Assembly (NCBI RefSeq): GCF_004363095.1 | Contig: NZ_SNYO01000014.1 | Coordinates: 1 to 64,000 of the forward strand | Direction of reading: 5' to 3' | Length of the DNA: 64,000 nt | Source of the DNA: Actinomycetospora succinea | Lineage (GTDB): Bacteria; Actinomycetota; Actinomycetes; Mycobacteriales; Pseudonocardiaceae | Shown here: in pieces, positions 1 through 12,103 of the stretch | Position numbering within the stretch: the first letter of the stretch is position 1 | How the letters are laid out: the number at the start of each line of letters is the position of its first letter | The notes under the pieces: generated by a model | Seen by the model: only the letters and a program-made list of their open reading frames with translations | What the model was told of the DNA's origin: nothing | Databases searched by the model: none | Translations under genes and position numbers: made by a program

Positions 1-77
1 GAACCCGGAAGCTAAGCCCTCCAGCGCCGATGGTACTGCGACCGACAGGTCGTGGGAGAGTAGGACACCGCCGGAAC
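1..77 (+). rRNA. rrf: 5S ribosomal RNA, 3' part
   Basis: The window opens inside a 5S rRNA. The run with AAGCCCTCCAGCGCCGATGG followed by GGGAGAGTAGGACACCGCCGGA is the conserved 3' half of bacterial 5S rRNA. The 5' part, and presumably the 16S and 23S genes of the operon, lie left of the window. The 3' end is estimated to a few bases. Confidence 0.95.
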
Positions 78-154
78 ACCCGACCACCCCCACACCACGG
101 GGTCGGCAACAGAACGACGACCGCAGAGGTCGCCACAGAAGTGAGCAACACTTG

Positions 155-186
155 ACGGGCAGGACTCCGGCCGGAGCCCTGCCCGT
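155..186 (+). terminator. Hairpin terminator after the rRNA operon
   Basis: A 9-bp arm ACGGGCAGG (155-163) pairs with CCTGCCCGT (178-186). Inside it, CTCC/GGAG close a GGCC loop. The stem lies 78 bp after the 5S gene and ends 25 bp before the next start codon, as expected for rRNA operon termination. There is no long T tract, which is usual in high-GC actinobacteria. Confidence 0.7.
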
Positions 187-210
187 TCGCATGTCCACAG
201 GAGGTCCGTG

Positions 211-2193
211 ATGTCGTCCGACCCGTCGGAGGGTGCCGGCGCTCGCGGAGGCGACGACGGCCCTCGCCGCGGCACCACGGCAGGCCCGTCCCGCGACGAC
301 CAGGGCTCGGGCGGGCGCACGCCGTCCGGGCGTGACCGCGGCGCGCCGCGCGGTGGCGGTGACCGGCGCGGTGGCGGACGCCCGACGGGCGGCGGCCACC
401 GTGACGACCGTGGCGGCGACCGTCGCTCGGGCGGTGCCGGCGGGAACGACCGTGGTGGCTCCCGGGGTGGCCCGCGCCGTGGCGACGGCGGCCAGGGCGG
501 GCGGCCGAGCGGGCCCCCGCGCGACCGTGGCGGAGCGTCGAGCTCCCGTGGCGGCAGCGGCGGGCCGGGAGCGCGCGGTGGCCGTCCCGACGACCGGCGC
601 GACGACCGCGGCGCCCGCGACTCCCGCCCGCGCGACGGGCAGGCCCGCGACGACCGCGGCTCTGGGCGCCCGCGTGACGACCGCGGCGGCGACCGGCGCG
701 ACGACCGCTCCCGCGGCACCGGGTCGCGCGGCGGCGGACCGAACGACCGCCGGCCGGACGACCGCCGCGGCAGCGACGGACCCCGTGGTGGGCGCCCGCG
801 TGACGACCAGCGCGGCGGCGACCGTCCGCGGAACGACCGGCCGCGCGATGACCGGCCGCGTGACGACCGGCCCCGTGATGACCGGCCCCGTACCGACCGG
901 GACGACCGGTCCCGCAGTGACCGGCCGCGGACCGATCAGCGCGGTGGTGACCGGCCGCGGACCGACCGGCCGCGTGACGACCGGCCCCGCGAGGACCGGC
1001 CGGGCGGGGCTCGTCCCCGTGGCGGCCGGCCGAACGGCGCGCGTCCACAGAACGGGCGGCCCGGTGGCAGCCGGGACGGCGGTCGTGGGTTCGACCGGCG
1101 CGAAGGTCCGACCCGTCAGGACCGTCCCCGTGGCGGGCCTCGCGACGACCGTCGACCCGACCGCCGGCGCGAGGACGCCCCGGCCGGCGCCGCCGACCGT
1201 CCGGAGCGCGTCGACCACTCGGTCGAGCCCATCGCCCGGCACCAGGACGCGGCCCCGCGCCCGACGGCACCGCCGCTGCCGGACGACATCACCGCCGACC
1301 TCCTCGACCAGGAGGCGCGCCGTGACCTGCGCGGCCTGCCCAAGGACCTCGCCGACATCGTCGCGCGGCACCTCGTGGCCGTCGGCGAGCTCGTCGACGA
1401 CGACCCCGAGGAAGCCCTCGCCCACGCCCGCTTCGCGCGGTACCGGGCGAGCCGTGTCGCGATCGTCCGCGAGGCGTCGGGCCTCGCCGCGTACCACGCG
1501 GGGGAGTGGGCCGAGGCGCTCTCCGAGCTGCGGGCCAGCCGGCGGATGGGTGGTGACGGGCACCTGCCCGTGATGGCCGACGCCGAGCGCGCGCTGGGGC
1601 GCCCCGAGCGGGCGATCGAGCTGTCGCGCAGCCCCGAGGCCCGGGACCTCGCCACCGAGGACGCCGTCGAGCTCCTCATCGTCGTGTCCGGTGCTCGCCG
1701 CGACCTCGGGGAGAACGAGGCCGCGGTCGTCGGGCTCCAGGTGCCCGAGCTCGACGCGTCGCGCGACGACCCGTGGGTGCCGCGCCTCTTCTACGCCTAC
1801 GCCGAGGCCCTCCAGGCGGCCGGGCGCACCGACGACGCGGTCCGCGCGTTCCTCGAGGCCGCCCGCACCGACCTCGACGGCGAGACGGACGCCGAGGAGC
1901 GAGCGATCATGCTCGGCGTCGGGGACCCGGACGCCGGCGAGGACCCCGCCGACGAGACGTCCGCGGCGGACGACGTCCTCGCGGACGACGAGGACGTCGC
2001 GGACGGTGACGCCGTCGTGGACGACAGCGCCGCCGCACATGACGACGCCGTGGCTGACGAGGCCCCGGCGGACGACGACATCGCTGACAGCGACGACGCC
2101 GCCGAGGACACCGGCGTCGAGCACGCGCCCGCCGAGGCGCCGCGCGAGAACGCCCCGACGGGCGCCGCGGAGGCCCCGAGGTTCTCCGGGTGA
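211..2193 (+). CDS. Arg/Asp/Gly-rich protein with a TPR-like helical domain and acidic tail (Rv1691 position)
   Basis: About 660 aa. Residues 1-320 are extremely rich in Arg, Asp and Gly, with tandem RPRDD/RPRTD units. Residues about 350-570 form an Ala/Leu-rich helical region that reads like tetratricopeptide repeats (for example AEALSELRASRRMG, YAEALQAAGRTDDAVRAF). The last 90 residues are an Asp/Ala acidic tail. ATG 211 is preferred over the GTG three bases earlier because AGGAGG (199-204) lies 6 nt before it. In M. tuberculosis a TPR protein (Rv1691) occupies this slot before the same HAD, tlyA and nadK genes. The charged repetitive head resembles RNA-binding or condensate-forming tails, but no function is shown. 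The next gene starts inside this stop codon (GTGA). Confidence 0.8.
   Translation: MSSDPSEGAGARGGDDGPRRGTTAGPSRDDQGSGGRTPSGRDRGAPRGGGDRRGGGRPTGGGHRDDRGGDRRSGGAGGNDRGGSRGGPRRGDGGQGGRPSGPPRDRGGASSSRGGSGGPGARGGRPDDRRDDRGARDSRPRDGQARDDRGSGRPRDDRGGDRRDDRSRGTGSRGGGPNDRRPDDRRGSDGPRGGRPRDDQRGGDRPRNDRPRDDRPRDDRPRDDRPRTDRDDRSRSDRPRTDQRGGDRPRTDRPRDDRPREDRPGGARPRGGRPNGARPQNGRPGGSRDGGRGFDRREGPTRQDRPRGGPRDDRRPDRRREDAPAGAADRPERVDHSVEPIARHQDAAPRPTAPPLPDDITADLLDQEARRDLRGLPKDLADIVARHLVAVGELVDDDPEEALAHARFARYRASRVAIVREASGLAAYHAGEWAEALSELRASRRMGGDGHLPVMADAERALGRPERAIELSRSPEARDLATEDAVELLIVVSGARRDLGENEAAVVGLQVPELDASRDDPWVPRLFYAYAEALQAAGRTDDAVRAFLEAARTDLDGETDAEERAIMLGVGDPDAGEDPADETSAADDVLADDEDVADGDAVVDDSAAAHDDAVADEAPADDDIADSDDAAEDTGVEHAPAEAPRENAPTGAAEAPRFSG
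815..1010 (+). repeat. Low-complexity tandem repeats coding for RPRDD units
   Basis: Degenerate units of about 15 bp built on GACCGGCCGCGTGAC recur head to tail. They code for RPRDD, RPRTD and RSD-type pentapeptides inside the preceding gene. Unit sequence varies mainly at third positions, so protein-level selection or slippage followed by drift is plausible. Confidence 0.75.
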
Positions 2194-3188
2194 GCGACCA
2201 CAGCGACCACACCGACCACGACGCGCTGCTCGTCGACCTCGACGGCACGGTCTACCGCGGGCCCGACGCGATCGAGGGCGCGGTCGAGACCCTCGAGGCG
2301 GTGCGGGCGCGCGCGGCCGTCTCGTACGTCACCAACAACGCGTCGCGCGGCCCCGACGAGGTCGCCGACCACCTGCGCCACCTCGGGCTGACCCTCGACA
2401 CCGACGCCGTGGTGACGAGCGCGCAGGCCGGTGCCGCAGTCGTCGCGGAGCAGGTGCCGTCGGGGTCGAAGGTGCTGGTCGTGGGCACGGAGGCGCTCGC
2501 CGAGGAGATCCGTCTCGTGGGGCTCGAGCCCGTGCGCGCCGAGGACGACGAGCCCGTCGCCGTCGTGCAGGGCCACTCGCCGGACACGGGCTGGCGCATC
2601 CTCGCCGAGGCCGCCCTGGCGCTGAACAGGGGCGCGGTGTGGGTCGCCTGCAACGTCGACCCGACCCTCCCCAACGAGCGGGGCCTCCTGCCTGGCAACG
2701 GGTCGATGGTGGCCGTCCTGCGCACGGCCTGCGTGCGGGAGCCGGTGGTGGCCGGCAAGCCCGCGGCGCCGCTGCTGCGGCAGGCGATCGAGCGGGTGGG
2801 CGCGCGGCGTCCACTGGTCGTCGGCGACCGCCTCGACACCGACATCGCGGGCGCGCACAGCGTCGACGCCGAGAGCCTCCTCGTGCTCACGGGCGTCTCC
2901 ACCGCCGCGGGCCTGCTCGCCGCGCCGGCCGGGCAGCGCCCGACCTACCTGGGCGCCGACCTGCGGGTCCTGGGCGGCGACCTCGCCGCGACCGCCGTGG
3001 ACGACGGCGACACCGGCGGCTTCACCGCGCGCCGCGAGGACGGGCACCTGGTGCTGGAGGGCGACGGCGACGACGCCACCGCCGCTCTGCGCGCCCTCTG
3101 CCGCGCCGCGTGGTCGTCGGACGACGGGTGGGACGGGGTACGGGGCGCCGAGAAGATGATCAGCGCGCTCGGGCTGGCCAGCGCCTGA
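2190..3188 (+). CDS. HAD-superfamily phosphatase, Rv1692-like (NagD / glycerol-3-phosphate phosphatase family)
   Basis: 332 aa HAD hydrolase. Motif I is DLDGT, with the nucleophile Asp about residue 16 and the acid/base Asp two residues later. Motif II lies in YVTNNAS (about 47-53), the motif III Lys in AGKPAAP, and motif IV in VGDRLDTDIAGA. The C2-type cap and the order match the NagD/phosphoglycolate phosphatase-like group. About 75 residues follow the HAD fold. The homologue at this locus in M. tuberculosis, Rv1692, is known as a glycerol 3-phosphate phosphatase in phospholipid head-group recycling; the same role here is inferred from position and family. GTG 2190 overlaps the previous stop by 4 bp, indicating translational coupling. 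Confidence 0.88.
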   Translation: MSDHSDHTDHDALLVDLDGTVYRGPDAIEGAVETLEAVRARAAVSYVTNNASRGPDEVADHLRHLGLTLDTDAVVTSAQAGAAVVAEQVPSGSKVLVVGTEALAEEIRLVGLEPVRAEDDEPVAVVQGHSPDTGWRILAEAALALNRGAVWVACNVDPTLPNERGLLPGNGSMVAVLRTACVREPVVAGKPAAPLLRQAIERVGARRPLVVGDRLDTDIAGAHSVDAESLLVLTGVSTAAGLLAAPAGQRPTYLGADLRVLGGDLAATAVDDGDTGGFTARREDGHLVLEGDGDDATAALRALCRAAWSSDDGWDGVRGAEKMISALGLASA

Positions 3189-3242
3189 CGGGTTAGCGTG
3201 GACGCCGACAGCATCCGGGCCGACGCCGGGGGAGGACGCGCC

Positions 3243-3416
3243 GTGACCGAGCACGACGACGCGCTCGCCGCCCTGCAGGGCGCCGTCGCGGCCCTGCCCG
3301 ACGCGGCGAGCGGTGCTGACGAGGGCGACGACTTCGACGCCGCCGAGCACGCGACCCGGTTCGAGGCGGTGCACGACGCGCTGGTCGCCGTGCTGGCCGA
3401 CGTGGACCGGACCTGA
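3243..3416 (+). CDS. Small acidic protein of unknown function (Rv1693 position)
   Basis: 57 aa, rich in Ala, Asp and Glu, predicted helical, with no membrane segment or metal motif. GTG 3243 is chosen because GGGGGAGGAC (from 3228) gives a good ribosome binding site; an in-frame GTG at 3198 has none. It sits between the HAD phosphatase and tlyA, where M. tuberculosis has the small protein Rv1693. The gap to tlyA is 5 bp, so it is in the same transcription unit. Function is unknown. Confidence 0.7.
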   Translation: MTEHDDALAALQGAVAALPDAASGADEGDDFDAAEHATRFEAVHDALVAVLADVDRT

Positions 3417-3421
3417 CCGCG

Positions 3422-4264
3422 GTGGCCCGGTCCACCGCCCGCCGGCTCCGTCTGGACGCCGAGCTGGTGCGACGCGGTCTCGCCCGGTCCCGCGAGCACG
3501 CCGCCGGGCTGATCGCGGAGGGCCGGGTGACCGTCGGGGGCACGGTGGCCACCAAGCCCGCGACGGGTGTCGAGACCGCGGCGGCGGTGGTCGTGCGCGA
3601 GGACGTCGACGACCCCGGCTGGGCGTCGCGGGGTGCGGGCAAGCTGCTCGGCGCGCTCGAGGCGTTCGGTCCGCGGGGCCTCGCCGTCGAGGGCCGGCGC
3701 TGCCTGGACGCCGGCGCGTCGACCGGCGGGTTCACCGACGTGCTGCTGCGCCACGGGGCGCGCGAGGTCGTCGCCGTCGACGTCGGCTACGGGCAGCTGG
3801 TGTGGGCGCTGCAGACCGACCCCCGGGTCGCGGTGCACGACCGCGTCAACGTCCGCTCGCTGACGCCCGACGACATCGGCGGGCCGGTCGACCTCGTCGT
3901 CGCCGACCTGTCGTTCATCTCGCTGGGCCTGGTCCTCGACGCGCTCGTCGCGTGCACGGTCCCGGGCGGCGACCTCGTCCCGATGGTGAAGCCGCAGTTC
4001 GAGGTGGGCCGCGACCGGCTGGGCGCGGGCGGGGTCGTGCGCGACCCCGCGCTGCGCGTATCGGCCGTCCTCCACGTCGTGGCGTCCGCGCGGGCGCGGG
4101 GGCTGGTGCTGCGCGACGTCGTCGCGAGCCCGCTGCCCGGGCCGTCGGGGAACGTGGAGTACTTCTGCTGGCTGCGACGGGCACCAGCGGGAGAGACCGG
4201 CGTCGACCCCGAGACAGACGACGAGACGCTCGTGCGACGGGCCGTGGAAGCAGGTCCCCAGTGA
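3422..4264 (+). CDS. tlyA: TlyA 16S/23S rRNA 2'-O-methyltransferase (hemolysin A family)
   Basis: 280 aa. An N-terminal S4 RNA-binding domain (about residues 5-65, with RLDAELVRRGLARSREHAAG) precedes an FtsJ-type Rossmann methyltransferase domain. That domain has the SAM loop LDAGASTGGFTDVLL (about 98-112) and the catalytic K-D-K-type residues, including VVADLSFIS and MVKPQFE. TlyA methylates C1409 of 16S and C1920 of 23S rRNA, and its loss gives capreomycin resistance in mycobacteria. It starts with GTG 5 bp after the small acidic gene. Neighbours and length match Rv1694. Confidence 0.95.
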   Translation: MARSTARRLRLDAELVRRGLARSREHAAGLIAEGRVTVGGTVATKPATGVETAAAVVVREDVDDPGWASRGAGKLLGALEAFGPRGLAVEGRRCLDAGASTGGFTDVLLRHGAREVVAVDVGYGQLVWALQTDPRVAVHDRVNVRSLTPDDIGGPVDLVVADLSFISLGLVLDALVACTVPGGDLVPMVKPQFEVGRDRLGAGGVVRDPALRVSAVLHVVASARARGLVLRDVVASPLPGPSGNVEYFCWLRRAPAGETGVDPETDDETLVRRAVEAGPQ

Positions 4265-4283
4265 GGACGACGGGAGTGAGCCG

Positions 4284-5252
4284 GTGACCGACGGGCTCGT
4301 GGAGGCCGACGCCGCAGGCGTCGCGGGGAACGGCGAGCGCGGCACCCGCGACGCGCTCCTCGTCGTGCACACCGGCCGGGAGGCGACGCGGAAGGTGGCG
4401 TCGCAGGCCGCCCGCCGGCTGGCCGACGCCGGGTTCGCGCTGCGGATCCTCCCCGACGAGTACTCCACCGACGAGGGCCTGTTCGACGACCTGCCGGAGG
4501 CGCAGCGCCCGCGCACCGTCACCGCCGAGTCCGACGCAGCGCTCGGCATGGAGATCGTCCTGGTGCTCGGCGGCGACGGCACCCTGCTGCGCGCGGCCGA
4601 GCTCGCCCGTCACGCGCGGGTGCCGATGCTCGGGGTCAACCTGGGTCGCGTCGGCTTCCTCGCGGAGGCCGACCTCGACGACCTCGACGAGGTCCTCGAC
4701 GCCGTCGTCGGGCGCACCTACCGCGTCGAGGAGCGCATGACCGTCGACGTCGTCGCGCACCAGAACGGCACCGAGCTGGGCCGGACGTGGGCGCTCAACG
4801 AGGCGATCGTCGAGAAGATGAACTGGGCGCGGCTGCTCGACGTCGTGCTCGAGGTCGACGGCCGCCCGGTCTCGGAGTTCGCCTGCGACGGGGTGCTGTG
4901 CGCGACGCCGACGGGGTCGACGGCCTACGCGTTCTCCGCGGGCGGGCCGGTGGTGTGGCCCGAGGTGCAGGCGATGCTGCTGGTGCCGAGCAACGCGCAC
5001 GCGCTGTTCGCGAAGCCGCTGGTGATCTCGCCGGACTCGTCGGTGGCGCTCGAGGTGTCCAGCCGCGGGGACGCCGGCGTGCTCGTCTGCGACGGGCGGC
5101 GCACCATCGAGCTGCCGCCGGGCTCGCGCGTGGAGGTCGTCCGCGGCCGCAACCCCGTGCTGCTGGCCCGTCTGCGCGTCCAGCCGTTCACCGACCGGCT
5201 CGTCCGCAAGTTCGGGCTGCCGGTCCAGGGGTGGCGGGGGCGCCGGGGCTGA
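4284..5252 (+). CDS. nadK: NAD kinase
   Basis: 322 aa cytosolic NAD kinase making NADP from NAD and ATP or polyphosphate. The family GGDGT motif lies in VLVLGGDGTLLRAA (about residues 93-106), followed by the LGRVGFLAE substrate segment. The glycine-rich CATPTGSTAYAFSAGGP motif and SPDSS lie in the C-terminal beta domain. The N-terminal 25 residues are a variable extension. The GTG start is 19 bp after tlyA. Order tlyA-nadK-recN is the same as Rv1694-Rv1696. Length is slightly above the usual 300 aa because of the extension. Confidence 0.95.
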   Translation: MTDGLVEADAAGVAGNGERGTRDALLVVHTGREATRKVASQAARRLADAGFALRILPDEYSTDEGLFDDLPEAQRPRTVTAESDAALGMEIVLVLGGDGTLLRAAELARHARVPMLGVNLGRVGFLAEADLDDLDEVLDAVVGRTYRVEERMTVDVVAHQNGTELGRTWALNEAIVEKMNWARLLDVVLEVDGRPVSEFACDGVLCATPTGSTAYAFSAGGPVVWPEVQAMLLVPSNAHALFAKPLVISPDSSVALEVSSRGDAGVLVCDGRRTIELPPGSRVEVVRGRNPVLLARLRVQPFTDRLVRKFGLPVQGWRGRRG

Positions 5253-5314
5253 CCGTGACGATGGGTCGAGCTTCGCTTCGCTCCGTCTCCCGCCGACCGC
5301 GGTGCACCGACCGT

Positions 5315-5330
5315 TCGACCATGTGTTCGA
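5315..5330 (+). promoter_or_regulatory. LexA (SOS) box upstream of recN
   Basis: TCGACCATGTGTTCGA differs at one position from the actinobacterial SOS box TCGAACNNNNGTTCGA. It lies 56 bp before the recN GTG, in the only sizeable gap of this operon, so recN probably has its own DNA-damage-inducible promoter. Its position also argues against an upstream recN start at 5302, which would place the operator inside the coding region. Confidence 0.75.
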
Positions 5331-5385
5331 TCGGATCGGCGTGTTCGGCCCCGGAGCGTCGGGGGTCGTGGTTATCGTGAGGCCC

Positions 5386-7293
5386 GTGCTCGCCGAGCTG
5401 AGGATCCAAGGTCTCGGGGTCATCGAGGATGCCACTCTCGATCTGCACCCCGGGCTCACCGTGGTCACGGGGGAGACCGGGGCAGGCAAGACGATGGTGG
5501 TCACGGGGCTGCACCTGCTGGGTGGCGGTCGCGCCGACTCCTCGCGTGTCCGCCGCGGCGCCACGCGCGCCATGGTCGAGGGCCGCTTCCTGCTGCCGCC
5601 CGCCGAGACGGACGCCGAACCACCGGGAGACGAGGACGCCGACGAGGCGCCACGCTCCGCCCTGCACCTCGCCGCCGACGCGGGCGCCGCGCTCGACGAC
5701 GACGGCAGCCTCATCGCCGCGCGCACGGTGTCGGCCGACGGGCGCTCGCGCGCCCACCTCGGCGGGCGGTCGGTGCCGATGGCGGTGCTCGGCGACGTCA
5801 CCGACGCGGCGCTCGCCGTCCACGGCCAGCACGAGGCGCTGCGCCTGCTGCGGGCCGCCGAGCAGCGGGCCGTGCTCGACAGGTTCGCCGGCGCCGCGGT
5901 CGCCGAGCCGCTGGCCGCCTACCGGCGCACCCGCACGGCGTGGCGGCGCGCGGTCACCGAGCTGACCCGCCGGCGCGACCAGGCGCGCGAGATGAGCCGC
6001 GAGGCCGACATGCTGCGCCACGGGCTCACCGAGATCGAGGCGGTCGACCCCCAGCCGGGCGAGGACGCCGACCTCGTCGCCGAGGCCCGCCGCCTCGCCG
6101 ACGCCGATGACCTGCGCGCCACCGCCACGGGCGCGCTCGCCGCCCTCGCCGGCCCGCCCGACGGCACGGGCGAGGACCCCGACGCCGTCGGGCTGCTGGG
6201 CGAGGCGCGCCGGCGCCTGCAGGGCAGCGACGACCCGGCGCTCGCCGGGCTCGACCCCCGGCTCGCCGAGGCCGCCGCCCTGCTCGGCGACGCCGCCGCC
6301 GAGCTCACCGACTACCTCGAGCGCCTCGAGGCCGACCCGGCGCGCCTCGAGCAGGTGCTCGCCCGCCAGGCCGACCTCAAGGGTCTGACCCGCAAGTACG
6401 CCGCCGACATCGACGGCGTCCTGGCCTGGGCCGACGACGCGCGGGCGAAGCTCGAGGGCCTCGACACCTCCGACGAGGCGCTCGCCGCGCTGGCGGCGGA
6501 GGCCGAGCAGCTCGCGGGCGAGGCCGCCGGGCACGCCGCCACCGTGTCCGCCGCGCGCCGCGAGGCCGCCGACCGGTTCGGCGCCGCCGTGTCCGCCGAG
6601 CTCGACGGGTTGGCGATGGGGTCGGCGTCGGTGCAGATGGCCGTGGCACCCAAGGACGCGGCAGGTCCCGAGGCCCTCACCGTCGAGGGCCGGTCGGTCG
6701 TCGCCGGCCCCGACGGCGTCGACGAGGTGGAGCTGCTGCTCACCCCGCACGCGGGCGCGCCGGCGCTCCCGGTGCACAAGGGCGCCTCGGGCGGCGAGCT
6801 CTCGCGGGTCATGCTCGCCGTCGAGGTCGTGCTCGCGGGGGCGGACACCACGCCGACGCTGGTGTTCGACGAGGTCGACGCCGGGGTCGGCGGGCGCGCG
6901 GCGGTCGAGGTCGGGCGCCGGCTCGCGCGCCTCGCGCGCACCCACCAGGTGGTCGTCGTGACCCACCTGGCGCAGGTCGCGGCCTATGCCGATCGTCACC
7001 TGGTGGTCGACAAGGGCGGGCTCGCGGACGCCGGCGACACCGACGGCGTCACGCGCAGTGCCGTCCGGACGCTCGACGACGGCGACCGCACGATCGAGCT
7101 GGCGCGCATGCTGGCGGGCACCGAGGAGACCGAGACCGGCCGCGCCCATGCCGAGGAGTTGCTCGCGGCCGCCGCGGCCGACCGCTCGGCGAGCACCGAG
7201 GAGGGGGACGCCGGCGCCGACGCCCCCACACCGATCACGCGCGGCGCGACCACGCGGCGTAGCGGCAGCCGCCGGAGTCGCCGGGCCGGGTGA
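5386..7293 (+). CDS. recN: DNA repair ATPase RecN
   Basis: 635 aa SMC-like repair protein. Walker A is GETGAGKT (about residues 29-36), close to the N-terminus as in all RecN. The middle has long Arg/Glu-rich helical arms forming a short coiled coil. The C-terminal half carries the ABC signature ASGGELSRVMLA and Walker B VFDEVDAGVGG. GTG 5386 gives the canonical start LAELRIQGLGVIEDA; the in-frame codons up to 5302 read through the SOS box and are not family-like. The last 60 residues form a variable, disordered tail. It acts in double-strand break repair with RecA and is likely LexA-regulated. Confidence 0.95.
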   Translation: MLAELRIQGLGVIEDATLDLHPGLTVVTGETGAGKTMVVTGLHLLGGGRADSSRVRRGATRAMVEGRFLLPPAETDAEPPGDEDADEAPRSALHLAADAGAALDDDGSLIAARTVSADGRSRAHLGGRSVPMAVLGDVTDAALAVHGQHEALRLLRAAEQRAVLDRFAGAAVAEPLAAYRRTRTAWRRAVTELTRRRDQAREMSREADMLRHGLTEIEAVDPQPGEDADLVAEARRLADADDLRATATGALAALAGPPDGTGEDPDAVGLLGEARRRLQGSDDPALAGLDPRLAEAAALLGDAAAELTDYLERLEADPARLEQVLARQADLKGLTRKYAADIDGVLAWADDARAKLEGLDTSDEALAALAAEAEQLAGEAAGHAATVSAARREAADRFGAAVSAELDGLAMGSASVQMAVAPKDAAGPEALTVEGRSVVAGPDGVDEVELLLTPHAGAPALPVHKGASGGELSRVMLAVEVVLAGADTTPTLVFDEVDAGVGGRAAVEVGRRLARLARTHQVVVVTHLAQVAAYADRHLVVDKGGLADAGDTDGVTRSAVRTLDDGDRTIELARMLAGTEETETGRAHAEELLAAAAADRSASTEEGDAGADAPTPITRGATTRRSGSRRSRRAG

Positions 7294-7388
7294 CCGCGGC
7301 GCGTCCCCTCGGCGCGTCGGCTCCGTCCGCGGCGTCCGGCCGACGACCATCGAGGCATGGGTCGCGGCACGGGTGCGGGGTGGCGGGC

Positions 7389-8581
7389 ATGAAGTGGCCA
7401 CGGGGTCGCACGAAGGAGGCGCCGGCCGGCGTCGTCGGCACGGCACGGCTCGGCGGGCGCTCCGGCGGCGAGGTGTCCCCGGAGCTGCTGCGCCGGCTGG
7501 GACGCGGCGACGTCGCGGTGATCGACCAGGTCGACCTCGACCGCGCGACCGCCCACGCGTTCGTCGACGCGGGCGTCGCCGGCGTCATCAACGTCTCGCC
7601 GTCGATCTCGGGGCGCTACCCGAACCTCGGCCCGGAGATCCTCACCGACGCCGGGATCGCGCTCGTGGACGACGTCGGCGACGGCGTGCTGCGCCGCGTC
7701 CGCGACGGCGCCTCGGTCCGCCTCCACGACGGCGGCGTGTACCTCGGCGAGGACGAGGTCGCCCGCGGCTTCGAGCAGACCGCCGAGACCGTCGCCGACC
7801 AGCTCGCCGAGGCCCGCTCCGGGCTCGCCGCGCAGCTCGAGGCGTTCTCGGCGAACACGACGGAGTTCATGGGCCGCGAGCGGGCCATGCTGCTCGACGG
7901 CGTCGGGGTCCCCGGGCTCGAGACGGCGATGAACGGCAAGACCGTCCTCGTCGTCGCCGGGGGCTCGGACCGCACCGAGGAGCTGAAGAGCCTCAGGCAC
8001 TTCGTCCGCGAGGAGCGGCCGGTCCTCGTCGGGGTCGGCGGCGGCGCCGCGGCCCTGAAGACCGCGGGGTTCACGCCGACGGTCATCGTCGGCACCGCGC
8101 TGGAGATCGACCCGGACCTCGCGCGCAAGGCCGTCGACGTCGTCATCCCCGCCGACACCGACGGCCACATCGCCGGGCTCGCGCGCCTGCAGGATGCCGG
8201 CATCGACCCCGTCGGCTTCCCGTCGTCGGCGAACCCCGAGGACATGGCGCTGATCCTCGCCCAGCGCCACGGCGCCTCGTTGGTGGTCGGGTGCGGGTTC
8301 GACGCGACGCTCTCCGGGTTCCTCGACCGCGGCCGCACGGGGAGCAACCCGTCGACGGTGCTCACGCGGCTGCGCCTGGGGCCGACGCTGGTCGACGCGT
8401 CGGCGGTGGCCGCCCTCCACCGCCACCGGGTCACCACCGGGGCGGTCCTGCTCCTGCTGCTGGCCGTGATCGCGGTCGGCGCGACGGCGCTGTTCGCCAG
8501 CGGCCTGGCCGAGGCCATCGTGATGCTCGTGCGTGAGGGGTGGGCGGCCGCGCTGGCCGCGGCTCAGGGGGTCGGGAAGTG

Positions 8582-8582
<1 letters not shown>
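7389..8582 (+). CDS. steA: SteA-like putative cytokinetic ring protein
   Basis: 397 aa. The bulk is a thiamin-pyrophosphokinase-like soluble domain. It includes GRYPNLGPE (about 75), the conserved EAFSANTTEFM segment and VLVGVGGGAAALKTAGF. A single hydrophobic helix near the C-terminus (TGAVLLLLLAVIAVGATALF) should anchor it in the membrane. ATG 7389 is chosen because homologues begin close to this point; an earlier GTG at 7290 would add 33 low-similarity residues. It matches Rv1697. In Corynebacterium SteA and SteB act together at the septum to control daughter-cell separation. It overlaps steB by one base (TGATG). Confidence 0.88.
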
Positions 8583-11974
<3,392 letters not shown>

Positions 11975-12020
11975 CTGCTCCGCGTGGCCCTTTCCGCTCG
12001 CCCGTCCGCGGCTCGCCCAC

Positions 12021-12075
12021 ACGAACGAACGGCGCTTTCGTTGCTTCGGTAGCAGCGAGAGCTCCGTTCGTTCGT
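12021..12075. terminator. Long bidirectional hairpin between convergent genes
   Basis: A perfect 12-bp arm ACGAACGAACGG (12021-12032) pairs with CCGTTCGTTCGT (12064-12075). The interior CGCTTTCGTTGC/GCAGCGAGAGCT continues the stem with one mismatch and two G-T wobbles, giving a roughly 24-bp stem closed by TTCGGTA. It separates the convergent NUDIX and F420-type oxidoreductase genes and probably terminates both. Confidence 0.75.
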
Positions 12076-12103
12076 CGGGCGGGCGCGCGAGGGGCGGCGC
12101 CGA

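Noticed and set aside
233-1573. A long second-frame open reading frame rich in Ala/Thr/Arg over the repeat region
   Set aside because: It is a phase shadow of the Arg/Asp/Gly-rich gene, created by the GC-rich repeats; no ribosome binding site or family match.
5302-5385. Upstream extension of recN
   Set aside because: It would translate the SOS box and adds residues not found in RecN; GTG 5386 gives the canonical N-terminus.
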